Below, piece by piece: positions 32,980 to 44,076 of a DNA stretch of 64,000 bases. The notes under the pieces were generated by a model. That model was not told where the DNA came from, did no database searches, and was given only the letters and a program-made list of their open reading frames with translations. Each line of letters starts with the position of its first letter. The stretch's first letter is position 1. The stretch covers positions 434,001 through 498,000 of the forward strand of contig JAIVFJ010000010.1 of assembly GCA_025765615.1 (NCBI GenBank), read 5' to 3'. The translations under genes and the position numbers were made by a program. The stretch is from Zopfochytrium polystomum. Taxonomy: Eukaryota > Chytridiomycota > Chytridiomycetes > Chytridiales > Chytridiaceae.

Positions 32980-33154
32980 GGGGGATGGGGGACCTGTCCC
33001 ATCCCTCAAGTGAATTATTGTTTCCAATACAATCATCACTCCTCTCAGTTCCTTGTCTGCCTTGTCCTGTCCTGCCCTGTTCCTGACACAATACAATCAT
33101 CACTCCTCTCAGTTCCTTGTCTGCCTTGTCCTGTCCTGCCCTGTTCCTGACATC

Positions 33155-33165
33155 ATAATTCACTT
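33155..33165 (+). other. Self-complementary primer-binding site of copy C
   Basis: ATAATTCACTT begins 3 nt after the LTR end at 33152. It is complementary over exactly 11 nt to 33008-33018 and the pairing does not extend on either side. Confidence 0.8.
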
Positions 33166-33192
33166 CACCCTCTCCCACTACTCTCTGCCATC

Positions 33193-34116
33193 ATGTCTGA
33201 CCCAAACAACACCTTCCCTGATGCAACTGCCTTCCAAGCCTTGATGGACCAATTACAAGCCCTCTCAAGACAGACACACCAACTTCAAGAACAAGTCCTT
33301 CACCAGCAGCACCAGCTTCAACAACAACTTCACCAACAAGAACATCAAGCTCTTCCCCTGCCTCAAGCCAACCAAGCAAGAGAGCCCAAGGTTCCCAGCC
33401 CTGACAAGTTCACTGGGCTGGCCAAAGACCTTAGGAACTTCATGGCCACTGTGGAGAATGTCATCCTTCTCCAACCTTCAAGATTTCCCAGTGAGCAAGT
33501 CAAGGTTCTTTTCACAAGCACCCTCCTGTCTGGTCAAGCTCAATCATGGTACAGATCTCTCCCAAGCACACCCACCACCCTGCAAGAGCTCTGGGAGGGG
33601 CTGGAAGCTACCTTTGGTGACCCCTACGCATCTTGGACAGCAAGATCCAAGCTCAAGCATATCAAGCAAGGAAAGCAATCTTGTGTGGCCTACACCAACC
33701 AATTCAAGCAACTAGCCAGAGACTCTGGATACAATGATGCAGCTCTGATGGAGCTGTACCATGATGGTCTCCATGAGTCTATCCAAGACATGCTCTCCCA
33801 GTCTCTGCACATCCCTGAGACCTTGGAAGAGTACATTCTCCTTGCCATCAAGATTGACAACAGACTCTACTCCAAGAGGCTGAAGCAAAGACAAGTAGGA
33901 ACTACATCAAGACCTACCCCAGTTCCTCAAGCTCTTACAGTTCCTGAACCCATGCAAGTGGATGCAGTTGAGACACTTCCTAAGGGTCCTCTGAGCCAAG
34001 AGGAGAAAACAAGGAGGGCCCAGCAGGGACTGTGTTTTTACTGTGGCTCCAAGGAGCATGCTGTCAAGGACTGCCCAAGGAAGAAGCACCCAAACTCCCA
34101 GGTCCAGGCTCACTGA
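33193..34116 (+). CDS. gag: Gag of copy C
   Basis: 307 aa; gag core, Gln-rich N-terminal part and a CCHC knuckle ([14 protein letters not shown]). The stop codon lies in the loop of the frameshift stem. Confidence 0.93.
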   Translation: MSDPNNTFPDATAFQALMDQLQALSRQTHQLQEQVLHQQHQLQQQLHQQEHQALPLPQANQAREPKVPSPDKFTGLAKDLRNFMATVENVILLQPSRFPSEQVKVLFTSTLLSGQAQSWYRSLPSTPTTLQELWEGLEATFGDPYASWTARSKLKHIKQGKQSCVAYTNQFKQLARDSGYNDAALMELYHDGLHESIQDMLSQSLHIPETLEEYILLAIKIDNRLYSKRLKQRQVGTTSRPTPVPQALTVPEPMQVDAVETLPKGPLSQEEKTRRAQQGLCFYCGSKEHAVKDCPRKKHPNSQVQAH

Positions 34117-36335
34117 GGGGCAATTCCCTGGACCCTCCTCCAAGCTGCCCCTGTTTCATCACCACCACCACCACCACAAACACCTCAGATTCCAAGCCCC
34201 ACCAACTCACCATGGATGTCAAGATTCAACTCTCACCCAAGTCAACCATCACAACCAAGGCCCTTATAGACTCTGGATCATCCTGCAACATCATTGATGC
34301 CACCCTTGCCAAGTCTTGTGCCATTCCTACGATCAAGAAATCCACACCCCTCAAGGTCCACTTTGCCAATCATGCTCTGTTCAAGGAAATCAGCCATGAA
34401 ACCAAGCTAAACCTCCACATCCAAGACTTTCCACCATCCATGGTCAATCTGGAAGTATTGGATCTTGGCTCACCCACATTCTCTGTCATCCTGGGATTAC
34501 CATGGCTGCAAGCCCAGAACCCTGCCATTGATTGGGTCACTGGTCAAGTCCAACCTCCACCAATCGGAACAGTCACCCAAAACTCAAGTCAAGCCCCCAA
34601 GTCTCATGCTCTCAAGCCCTTGATTCAAGATTCACAGCCAGCCAAGACTCAAGTTCCACAGTTCACAGTTCACAGTCAAGATTCAAGTAGAGCTCATAGA
34701 GCTCACAGTCATGGCCATGACTCTTGTTCACAGAACCCACAGTCAAAGATTCAAGTACCACAGTTCACAGTCCACATTCAAGATTCAAGTTCCACAGCTC
34801 ACAGTCTTTGCCAAGAACAGAACTCTCAGTCAAAGATTCAAGAATCACAGTTCCCAGTCAAGAATTCAAGCCCCACTGCTGAAGAGCACAGCAACCTGGA
34901 CCCATCAGACCTTTTGCTGGCATCCAAGCTACCAAAAGAATATCTCCCTTATGCTGATGTGTTTTCCAAGACCAAGGCAGACCTGCTACCAGCTCAGAGG
35001 CCTTATGACTGTGAAATCCCACTCAAGGATGAAACTTGCAGCCCACCTTTCAAGCCACTGTACCACCTCTCTCCACCAGAAGCCAAGGCCCTCCAAGAAT
35101 ACATTGAAGAAATGCTGAACAAGGGATTCATCCAACCTTCCAAGTCACCAGCTGGAGCTCCCATCTTTTTTGTCAAGAAGAAGGATGGGGGACTGAGACC
35201 CTGTGTGGACTACAGAGATCTCAATGAGATGACAGTCAAGAACCGCTATCCACTGCCTCTCATCTCTGAATTACTGGACAAACTGAGCCATGCAAGGATA
35301 TTTTCCAAGATTGACCTCAGAGGTGCCTACAATTTGGTCAGAATTAAGCCCCAGGATCAATGGAAGACTGCCTTCAGATGCAAATACGGTCACTTTGAGT
35401 ACTTGGTTATGCCCTTTGGACTTACCAATGCTCCAGCTATTTTCCAAGGCATGATGAATGACATCTTCAGGGATATTCTGGACCTTTTTGTCATTGTCTA
35501 CCTGGATGATATCCTGGTATTTTCATCTGACACTGCAAGCCATATGGGACATGTCAAGACTGTCTTGGAGAGACTCAGACAGCATCACCTCTATGCAAAG
35601 CTGGAGAAGTGTGAATTCCACAAGACCTCCATTGAGTTTTTGGGGTTCATTGTGTCTGACAAAGGGATCTCCATGGCACCAGACAAGATCCAAACTATTC
35701 TTGAATGGAAGGCTCCAAATTCCATCAAGGATGTTCAAAGCTTCCTTGGATTTTGCAACTTCTACAGAACCTTCATTGCCAACTATTCTGCCATAGCCAA
35801 GCCTCTCACTGATCTCACCCTGAAGCAAGCCCAAGAAGATGCCTCAAGATTTGCCAACACTCACAGAATGGACCATGACCTTGCTGTGGGTCAGCAAGTT
35901 TGGCTTCTGAGGAAGAACTTGCAGACCAAAAGACCAAGTCCCAAGCTAGACAACCTCAAGTTGGGTCCTTTCAAGATCTTGGAGCAAATCAATCCAGTCA
36001 CCTTCAAGCTGGATCTCCCTGCATCCATGAAGATCCACCCAGTTTTCCATGTCAGCCTTTTAGAGAAGTTTGTGGCCAATTCCATTCCAGGCAGAGTTGT
36101 TCCTCCTCCTCCTCCAGTTGAGGTAGAAGGTGAAGAGGAATTTGAGGTTGAACAAATCTTGGATGTCAAGTGGTTTGGAAGAACACTCAAGTTCCTTGTT
36201 AAGTGGAAAGGTTACTCAGATGCTGACAACACCTGGGAGCCTGAGTCAAACCTCACTCACTGCCAAGACCTTCTGCTCGAGTTCAAGACCAGGTACCCCA
36301 CCAAGTTGCAGAAGAGGCCTAAAAGGGGGAGATGA
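34032..36335 (+). CDS. pol: Pol of copy C, lacking RNase H and integrase core
   Basis: The 767-codon frame has protease ([10 protein letters not shown]), complete RT with YLDDILVFS at residue 490, then at residue 596 a jump from ...PLTDLT to [11 protein letters not shown], followed by the GPF module and chromodomain. Relative to copy B 472 residues are missing in frame. The junction lies in CACC, which is present at both ends of the lost segment. It is expressed by frameshifting from gag; translation would begin before the first Met. Confidence 0.9.
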   Translation: MFLLWLQGACCQGLPKEEAPKLPGPGSLRGNSLDPPPSCPCFITTTTTTNTSDSKPHQLTMDVKIQLSPKSTITTKALIDSGSSCNIIDATLAKSCAIPTIKKSTPLKVHFANHALFKEISHETKLNLHIQDFPPSMVNLEVLDLGSPTFSVILGLPWLQAQNPAIDWVTGQVQPPPIGTVTQNSSQAPKSHALKPLIQDSQPAKTQVPQFTVHSQDSSRAHRAHSHGHDSCSQNPQSKIQVPQFTVHIQDSSSTAHSLCQEQNSQSKIQESQFPVKNSSPTAEEHSNLDPSDLLLASKLPKEYLPYADVFSKTKADLLPAQRPYDCEIPLKDETCSPPFKPLYHLSPPEAKALQEYIEEMLNKGFIQPSKSPAGAPIFFVKKKDGGLRPCVDYRDLNEMTVKNRYPLPLISELLDKLSHARIFSKIDLRGAYNLVRIKPQDQWKTAFRCKYGHFEYLVMPFGLTNAPAIFQGMMNDIFRDILDLFVIVYLDDILVFSSDTASHMGHVKTVLERLRQHHLYAKLEKCEFHKTSIEFLGFIVSDKGISMAPDKIQTILEWKAPNSIKDVQSFLGFCNFYRTFIANYSAIAKPLTDLTLKQAQEDASRFANTHRMDHDLAVGQQVWLLRKNLQTKRPSPKLDNLKLGPFKILEQINPVTFKLDLPASMKIHPVFHVSLLEKFVANSIPGRVVPPPPPVEVEGEEEFEVEQILDVKWFGRTLKFLVKWKGYSDADNTWEPESNLTHCQDLLLEFKTRYPTKLQKRPKRGR
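34089..34122 (+). promoter_or_regulatory. Programmed -1 frameshift signal (gag/pol)
   Basis: The slippery heptamer C CCA AAC (34089-34095) is in gag frame. After a 5-nt spacer (TCCCA) there is an 8-bp perfect stem, GGTCCAGG with CCTGGACC, and an 18-nt loop holding the gag stop (the second arm ends near 34134). Pol is open in the -1 frame over this region. Heptamer type, spacer and stem match known -1 signals. Confidence 0.8.
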
Positions 36336-36688
36336 TGTTATGAATCACCCTCTGGAAACCTCTGGAACCTTCTAGAACATTCCTTCATGGAACCTTCTGG
36401 AACCTTCTGGAACCTTCTAGAACATTCCTTCATGGAACCTTGTGGAACCTTCTGGAACCTTCTTTGCTTTCCTGACTTGTCTTGTTGTCATTGGTATCAT
36501 TGGTATCATTGCATTACTAATTGCTCTTTCTGGAACTTTCTTGGAGTCTTGACAAGGAACACTCTCAAAAGGTATAAAAGGGGGATGGGGGACCTGTCCC
36601 ATCCCTCAAGTGAATTATTGTTTCCAATACAATCATCACTCCTCTCAGTTCCTTGTCTGCCTTGTCCTGTCCTGCCCTGTTCCTGACA
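36336..36688 (+). repeat. 3' LTR of copy C (353 bp)
   Basis: Almost identical to the 5' LTR apart from the terminal 64-bp duplication, which suggests a recent insertion. Confidence 0.95.
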
Positions 36689-36693
36689 GAAGG

Positions 36694-37563
36694 GGAAAAG
36701 CAACATTCACACAAAGTTGGAGACACTGATGCACACTTTTGTCCCTTGAGTAGAGCAGCTTGCTTCGGAAGGAGACAGACAGAGGGAGTGTTTTGAAGAG
36801 GTACCCTACAGCACCTGTTAAGGCACAGACTGCAAAGAGACAGAGAGATAGATATTGAGACACACAGCCCATTGACTGCCACTCCCAGAGATAGGGAGAT
36901 AGACAGACAACCTGTTGACTGCCACTCTTATAGACAGACAGCCCATTGACTTCATTCCATTTTTAGTTTTAGAGCATGATTGAAATGCAAAAGAGAGAGA
37001 GAGCGAGAGAGAGAGGTTGGGAGGGAGGGAGAGGGGGAGGGAGAGAGAAGCTGGGTTGTTTTTTCAGTCACGGGGCTCCCCACCCCCCTCCACCCCCGCT
37101 CGATCAATCAAGAGAGATAGAGAGAGAGAAAGAGACTCCTCACTTGTTCCAGTTCCGGTCGCCTCCTCTTCTTTCCTTTTTTCTGTTGTTTTCTTTTTCC
37201 CTCAGCTTTGGCAACCTGGCCACCTTGTGGCTCCATTTGAGCGACTGACACTGGCACTGCTTTTCTATGATTGGATACACTGTCTATCCCGACTCCTTCC
37301 TGTGGTTGCGTCAAGTTGCTTGCAGCTGCCTCATCAGATGGGTTGGTCTGCCTCCAATGAGATGGTCAGAGTCGCCCACACCCTCAAGCGAGAAAGTAAC
37401 CAAGGACTGCAGGGAGGGACAGAGACAGAGACAGTGAAACAGATAGAGAGATAAGGAGACAGAGAGAAAGAGGACAATATGTTTTTTGAGTCAGGGGGCT
37501 CCCGCCCCCTGAACCCCCTGGTGGGGGGGGCTGCCACCCCCCCTCGACCCCCCTGCTCAAAAG

Positions 37564-37598
<35 letters not shown>

Positions 37599-37747
37599 TG
37601 TGTGTGTGTGTGTGTGTGTGTGAGACAGGGAGAGAGAGAGTGTGTGAGAGACAGAAGGACAGAGACAGAGAGCCAGAGGCAGAGAGAGAGAGAGAGAAAC
37701 AGGGAGAGAGACAGGGAAAGAGGGGGAAAGAGGCAGAGAGAGACAGG

Positions 37748-37778
<31 letters not shown>

Positions 37779-39708
37779 AGAGAGACAGGGAGAGAAACAG
37801 AGAAAGAGGGACAGAGAGACAGAGTGAGAGACAGAGAGACAGAGAGAGTGACAGAGCAAAGAGATAGAGAGACAGACAGAGAGACAGACAGCCACTGACT
37901 GCCAGTCCTACAGACAGGGAGGTAGACAGACAACGCATTGAGCTCCTTCCTTTTCCGATTTTTCCGCCGAGTTTTGATTGGGCACCAAAGACAAAAAATT
38001 AACCCCCCACTAATTGCAATTAGAAAATCAGTTTAGCTGCAAATCCATTCTTCGTTATGTAGACTAGACTGGTAAGCAATCCTTGCCAAAAGGAAAAAAA
38101 AAAAAAAAAAAAGGAAGGAGAGAAAAAATGATTAAAGACAAGCCTTCAATGGCTATTGGTAGTCCCACACACAAGCAATCTGCCACTGGATTGAAAGGAG
38201 AGTGGCATGCCACAATGACCATTGTGTGGCAGGCCACTTTTAGAGTGACCAACAAAGCTCGAGGTGTTAGCCCAGAGCCATTGACACACTGACAGACAAA
38301 GAAGGACAGAAAGAGAGAGAAGTCGCAGTCTTGCAGTACAGCCACACTGGCAAACCACTGATGCACACTTTCGTCCCTTGAGTAGAGATGCTTTAGAAGG
38401 AGACAGCCAGAGGGAGCGTTTTTGAAGAGGTACCCTACAGCGCCTTGTAAAGCACAGACTGCAAAGAGACAGAGAGATAGACAGCGAGACACAGCCCATT
38501 GACTGCCACTCCCAGAGACAGGGAGATACACAGACAACCCATTGACTGCCACTCTTATAGACAGACAGCCTGTTGACTTCCGTCCTTTTTTAGTTTTTAC
38601 AGCATTATTGAAATGCAAAGGAGAGGGGAGAGAGAGAGGTAGGGAGGGAAAGAGAAGCTGGATTGTTTTTTGAGGCAAGGGGCTCCCACCCCCCTCCACC
38701 CCCCGCTCGATTGATCAAGAGGGACAGAGAGAGAGAAAGAGAGTCCTCACTTGTTCCAGTCACAGTTGCCTCCTCTTCTTTCCTTTTTTCTGTTGTTTTC
38801 TTTTTCCCTCAGCTTAGGCAACCTGGCCATCTTGTGGCTCCATTTGAGCGACTGGCACCGGCACTGCTTTTATCATTGGATGCACTGTCAATCCTGACAC
38901 CTTCCCGTCTTTGCGTCAAGTTGCTTGCAGCCGCCTGATTGGATGGGTTGGACCGCCTCCAACGAGATGGTCTGAGTCACCCCACCCCAAGTGAGAAAGT
39001 AACCAATGACTGCAGAGAGAGGGAGAGACAGAGACAGAGAGACAGAGGGAATATCTTTTTGAGTCAGGGGGCTCCTGCCCCCTGAGCACCTGGTGGCTAA
39101 ACCTGTTGACTGCCCGTTGACTGCCACTCTCAGACTCAGAGACAGGGAGGGAGGTAGACAGACAACCTGTTGACTTCCACTCAGATAAACAGACAGCCTG
39201 TTGACTTCCTTTTGAATTTGGCACTGAGTTTCGATTGGGCACAAAAGAAAATTCCTTAAACCCACCCTGCCCCCCCTTCTCCACTATTGCAATTAGAAAA
39301 CAGGTTCACAGAGTGGACAGAGAGAGTGTGTGAGAGAGATAGAGAGAGAGTCTGGGTTGTTTTTTTGAGTCAGGGGGGTCCTGCCCCCTGAGCCCCCCAG
39401 TGGGGGGGGCTGCCGCCCCCCCTCAACCCCCCTGCTTGAAAAAGACAGAGAGAGTGAGAGATTGCAGACAATGTTATTCCTTTTCCATCTACAGCCAACA
39501 TTCAGAGGCCAAAGGTTGTTGTCATCGCCCACCTTGTGGTCGCATTTGTGCAGAGCACAACTACCCCACCTGCACCTGCCAGGAAACAGAGAGGAGGGAG
39601 GAAGAGAGAGAGTGAGAGAGAGAGAGAGAGGACAGAGACAGAGACAGAGACAGATAGAATGATAGGGAAGAGACAGATAGACAGAGGGCAAAAAAAATTT
39701 CTCTGACC

Positions 39709-39745
<37 letters not shown>

Positions 39746-40075
39746 GAGAGACAGAGAGGGAGGAGTGAGAGAGAGATAGACAGATACACAGACAGACAGA
39801 CAGACAGGCAAAGAGAGGAGAAACAGAGTGAGAGAGAGACAGACAGACAGAGAGTGGCAAGCGACAGAGAGAGAGACAGAGCGAAGAGACAGAGAGACAG
39901 ACAGAGAGACAGACAGCCAACAGGACAGACAACGCATTGAGCTCCTTCCTTTTCCGATTTTTCCTGCCGATTCCGCCGTTTTTCCGATTTTTCCGCCAAG
40001 TTTTGATTGGGCACCAAAGACAAAAAGTTATACCCTCATCACTAATTGCAATTAGGAAAACAGTTTCGCTGCAAA
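36694..40075. repeat. Duplicated GA-rich repeat complex
   Basis: Blocks recur in the same order: 36700-37440 resembles 38357-39050, and 37440-38060 resembles 39300-40075. Contents are GAGAGA/GACAGA microsatellites, C/G-run hairpins, copies of ACAGACAACCTGTTGACTGCC and a CCTTTTCCGATTTTTCCGCC block. The 32.1-kb repeat recurs at 38065-38360. The many Ser/Leu- or Arg/Glu-rich open frames here are microsatellite translations. Confidence 0.8.
37491..37512. repeat. G/C-run hairpin (one of three near-identical copies)
   Basis: TCAGGGGGC-tccc-GCCCCCTGA is a perfect 9-bp inverted repeat. It recurs at 39064-39085 and, with an 8-bp stem, at 39370-39391, each followed (except the middle copy) by further long G and C runs. 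Confidence 0.8.
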
Positions 40076-40740
40076 TGCTTGTTGTCTTTAGTAGATTGAA
40101 ACTAATTTTTTCTAATTCCTTCACCAAAGCTCACCCACAAATGGATATAGCCCGCTTTCTTAAATAGCCAAGAAGATCGTTGGTGCTGCTTTTGAAGACA
40201 GAATGGAGTAATTTCGCAACATCTACGAGGTAATCTGCCTTCACACTCTTCCAGAGTCCTAATGATATTTCTTTTGTCTTGACGCAGTCAAATCTATGGC
40301 AGAAAAAGCAGGCAGAATCCTCAAAACACAGGGCTCGACAATTGGTGCTTCCAGGCAATTCATATTATTCACCTTCTTTGCAAGGACGGGCGAGAGCCTG
40401 AACCTTTTCCTTTCAATTGGTCCGATCGACCTGGTGAGTGGCTTTCACTGCTTTGGCCATGACACTGGCAGCAGGAGAAGCTCGTCGTTTCTTTGAGGAT
40501 AAAGCTGATGCTGATTTCCTGCAATTAGGGTGTTTCGGCGCTTGAACCAGTTTCGAACCTCTTCATACAACTGTTTCTGCTGGCGTATGGCAAATTGCTC
40601 GTCGATTGCAATTAGTTCTTGTGATTGGATGGATTGTGGTGGCCGCTGTGGCGCGACATAGTTGATTCTGTGCTTATAGAGAATTGCGTTCGAAACTTGA
40701 ATTAGGAAACGGAAAGTTAGAACTTGCTAAACGAGTCAAG
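40076..40740 (-). other. Possible decayed host gene, unrecognised
   Basis: Minus-strand frames read protein-like sequence in pieces: a Gln-rich stretch near 40640-40530 (IAIDEQFAIRQQKQLYEEVR), a Lys/Arg-rich stretch near 40530-40430 and a 75-residue piece at 40358-40131. Introns or frameshifts would be needed to join them. No domain is recognised. Confidence 0.3.
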
Positions 40741-41181
40741 AGTGTGAGGAGAGAGAGAGGGGGAGAGACAGAGAGAGTGACAGAGAGAGAGAGAGAGAGT
40801 GTGTGTGTGTGTGTGTGCGTGAGACGGCCTTGTTAGGTGCGCCACCGGGCCCGAAAGGGATTTTGTCGCGGGCCGAGTCCGGTGGTTTGCGGTTCTGGCC
40901 GCCACGAATGCCGTTTAAAGCACGGGAAAAGTCGCTGGTCGCCTTTGGCCGCGCCAGCGGTGGTATTCAATCATGGATGCGTCGTTTTCTCTGCTGTCGC
41001 GTCCTCTGTGATGGGTGCGAGCGCACATGCATTCGCTCACCTTTTCCTGAACTGGGGAGAAAACCCTCTTTCACCGTCTAAATAAAAATTGCCCAGTGTC
41101 AAAAACTGTTTGGCTGGTCGTTCTCCTCACCCACCTCAGTATCTTATCAGCAGTGCCAGGGCGCAGCTGCTGCTGGTCGCC

Positions 41182-42349
41182 ATGTCTCTATTCCCGCTTC
41201 CAGTTGTGGACGTATCTCGTTTCCTGATCCCGAGTGGCGAAGACGACGAATACGCGGCCAGCGCCGTGGCCGATCTAGCGTCCGATCCACAGGCTGTTGC
41301 CTCCGCAAGGGCGATGCTTGATGCATGCGAGACGGTCGGCGCTTTTCACGTTGTTGGACACGGCGTTGAGTCGCACTTGTTGACCGGCAAAGCGTTTGCC
41401 GCCGCGGAAGAGTTTTTCGCTTTGGACGACGAGACGAAAAGAGCAATGCCAGTCAAGTCCGGCGGCTTCACTCGAGGTTTCATTGGTGTCGGTAGGTCTG
41501 TGCAAGACAAACGCTCTTCTTCCTTACCCGCCCGCTTGTTCAGGTAAGGAGAGTGGAGGCACAGCGACCGAGGTCAAGGAGGCATTCTCGTACGGCTTTG
41601 CGTGGCCTGAAGATGTCGTTCCGTCCAATCCCATGCAAGGTCCTAATATATACCCACAATCGCTGCCGGCGACCTGGAGAAGCACCATCGATTTGTTCTA
41701 TTCCTCAATGGTCTCTGCTGCACTTGCCACAACGCGCTGTCTCGCTCTCGCCCTTAACCGCCCAGACCTTGTTTCGCTTTGTCGCGGTGGAGACACGATC
41801 AGCTTGATGAGAGTGTTCAAGTACCTTCCTCGAGACGAGGCCGTCGACGATTTGGACGGCGGGGAAGCCATCACCACTGGAAGCTCTCCTCACACGGACT
41901 GGGGATTCCTCACATTGATCGCTGCGAATCAGCCTGGATTGCAAATCCAACTGCCGTCTGGCGGTGGCACCAAATGGGTGACCGTAAAGCCTGAGCCAAA
42001 TGCCCTGACTGTGAATGCGGGAGACTACCTTGCTCTCTTATCGGGGGGGAAAGTTATATCTCCCGTGCATCGTGTTACTCGACCTTTCTGGACGGAGCAG
42101 CCACGCACATCTTTTGTGTTCTTCTGGTATCCAAATTACGACGCTGAGGCTCTGCCCTCCCAAGCTGCCTCCGGCGATGGTGAAGACGACATCAAGGCCG
42201 TTGTCAGCAGAGGAGTGAGTTTGTTCAAGGATCAGACCGAAACTGGGGCAGTAAAGGGCCATTCCTTGGATCCAGAGGTACTGAAGGGTGTTCCCTTTGG
42301 AAAGTACATCATGGACAAGTGGGCATCAGTGGCACGCGCCTCGTATTAA
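41182..42349 (+). CDS. 2-oxoglutarate/Fe(II)-dependent dioxygenase (isopenicillin N synthase-like)
   Basis: Exons 41182-41491 and 41544-42349 (52-nt intron, phase 1) give 371 aa. The N-terminal half has the DIOX_N pattern (VVDVSRF, GAFHVVGHGV, RGFIGVG). The C-terminal jelly roll has the iron triad His 220-x-Asp 222 (SSPHTDWGF) and His 279 (SPVHRV), and Arg 288-x-Ser 290 (RTSFVFFW) for the 2-oxoglutarate carboxylate. These enzymes couple 2-oxoglutarate decarboxylation to hydroxylation, desaturation or ring closure; the substrate cannot be told. All key residues are present. The ATG follows GTCGCC and heads the conserved N-terminus. An AT-rich TAAATAAAA lies about 100 nt upstream. Confidence 0.92.
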
Positions 42350-42559
42350 ATACATTACATGTACAGTGGGGTGACAAATGTTGTTGTGGAAACCTAATTT
42401 AAGTGCATGGGACACTTTAGAAATAGAAGTGCAGTGCTAAAGATGGCTGCAGCAGTTAAAATCTGCAGAGAATTGAAGGGACAGTTATTTCGTGTATTCA
42501 ATCATTAAGTCAACATGCTGCGGAATATTGGAGAAGGCTCAAAGCCATTTACTCAAGTA
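42350..42559. other. 3' flank of the dioxygenase gene
   Basis: No gene is seen. Confidence 0.5.
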
Positions 42560-42866
42560 TGTTATGAATCACGCCTCTGTAAACCTCTGGAACCTTCTAG
42601 ACCATTCCTTCATGGAACCTTGTGGAACCTTCTGGAACCTTCTTTGCTTTCCTGACTTGTCTTGTTGTCATTGGTATCATTGGTATCATTGTATTACTAA
42701 TTGCTCTTTCTGGAACTTTCTTTGAGTCTTGACAAGGAAGACTCTCAAAAGGTATAAAAGGGGGATGGGGGACCTGTCCCATCTCAAGTGAATTGTTGTT
42801 TCCAATACAATCATCACTCCTCTCAGTTCCTTGTCTGCCTTGTCCTGTCGTGCCCTGTTCCTGACA
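42560..42866 (+). mobile_element. Solo chromovirus LTR with target duplication
   Basis: A complete 307-bp LTR is flanked by the perfect duplication AAGTA (42555-42559 and 42867-42871), the expected product of LTR-LTR recombination. It has the short form of the pentamer array with a few substitutions. Confidence 0.95.
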
Positions 42867-42922
42867 AAGTAGGTCGAAAGTACTAATTTTTTTCAGCTAC
42901 ATATATTTGTGTCGCTTTAATA

Positions 42923-43230
42923 TGATAGGCAGAACTGACTGGTCAGCAGCAAGAGGCACAAGACGGACCCGAGCCTATTGTGACTGTCAGTTATCATTCT
43001 CACGATGCCCATGGGGTGAGCAAGCCACCACAAATGCAGACCCAGGCGCTGGGTTGCGCTGTTGACAAATACTCCAAGTATTAAGTGGAACGGAAACCTG
43101 GTGTACAGTTTTCCTCCTCCCCTGCTCAAGCAGATAATTTAGGAGAGGTTTTTACCCTGGACCACCCACAAGCACACATCTCCAATTCATTCACTCCTTC
43201 CACTCACTCACTCAGAGTAGACTGTTTACA
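42923..43230 (+). repeat. 5' LTR of the copia element (308 bp)
   Basis: It starts TGATAGGCAGAACTGACTGG and ends AGAGTAGACTGTTTACA. Compared with the 3' LTR it lacks about 90 bp in the middle. Confidence 0.85.
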
Positions 43231-44076
43231 CATCAGCGTGCCAGCTATCTGGCTGCATCAACCACAGATTCTAGTCGAGAAAAACACTCTCTACCACCTC
43301 CAACAAACAGAATCAGCATAGCTCAACGGTGGAAACCATTTCGTTTGGGAGGCCCAAAATTTTCGACACCCTCTCCCAGCCGACCCCGTCATTCAATCCG
43401 GGCTTGCGATGGTGCATTCAACAGCCCTGAATCTCCTCTTTCTAACGAGTTATTACAGAGCTCTCTACGTTGTCTCTACGGAATTTGATTGATTGCCGAA
43501 GTCAAAAACGCTTCCTCAACTTTGAGTGACATTGTCGCAACAGGGAGAAGCGATCAGAGGACGCCCTTGCATACCCATATTCTCCTGCTTCTGCTCTTTT
43601 GATTAATTTTTAACACGCCCCGCCACGACGCCCACAGCTGGAGCTACAAGAGATTTTGATAAGGGGGTCCAAAAGTCAAACACCACCACCTCCAACCACA
43701 TTTTTGTCCTTTCTTGTGTGACAAGTCACCCCATCTGGACACCAAATTGCTCTAAGTTCTCTCCATTTCGTTCTCCAACACTCCCCAAGGGACAATACCA
43801 CCAAAAGTTTGATTCTTGGCCTGAAATTTGGCACACAATCGCTATTCATCAGTGCCAACTTGCTATTCCGATTCAGAATGTTCCGTCCATCAATCAGCTT
43901 GCAACAAGCATTGTGTGCAACACACATCTTCTACTCTGGACCATTTCTCCATCAAGTAGAGCATCAAACAACTCCTAGAGTCACTATTTGTCACTGCCAG
44001 TCTGTCAAGCAACTCCTCCGAATTTTTCCAGCAACTGGTTTTCTCCTGCAACAGAATTATCACTACACACAACGCC
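43231..44076 (+). other. Copia leader
   Basis: About 850 bp between LTR and gag have no ORF of note. Related fragments occur at 14505-14858 and, inverted, at 15154-15600. I see no obvious tRNA-type primer-binding site. Confidence 0.6.

Larger units (their letters stand above)
32736..33152 (+). repeat. 5' LTR of copy C (417 bp)
   Basis: It equals the 353-bp LTR plus a direct duplication of its last 64 bp (the CAATACAATC...TTCCTGACA segment occurs twice). TATAAAA is at 32973-32979 and the presumed start motif AAGTGAATTAT at 33008-33018. Confidence 0.93.
32736..36688 (+). mobile_element. Chromovirus copy C, internally deleted
   Basis: The perfect 5-bp duplication GAAGG flanks it (32731-32735 and 36689-36693). 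LTRs, PBS, gag, frameshift signal, protease, RT and chromodomain are present, but 1416 bp covering RNase H and most of integrase are missing in frame. The element would need another copy to move. Confidence 0.95.

Noticed and set aside
34043..34297. His-run ORF (84 codons) in copies B and C
   Set aside because: It is the third frame of the gag-pol overlap and has no independent support.
37334..40127. ORFs of up to 214 codons with Ser/Leu/Cys runs
   Set aside because: They arise from GAGA/GACA repeats. The same blocks give equally long frames on the opposite strand.
42360..42400. TACAGTGGGGTGACAAA as a mariner end
   Set aside because: No matching inverted copy was found nearby.
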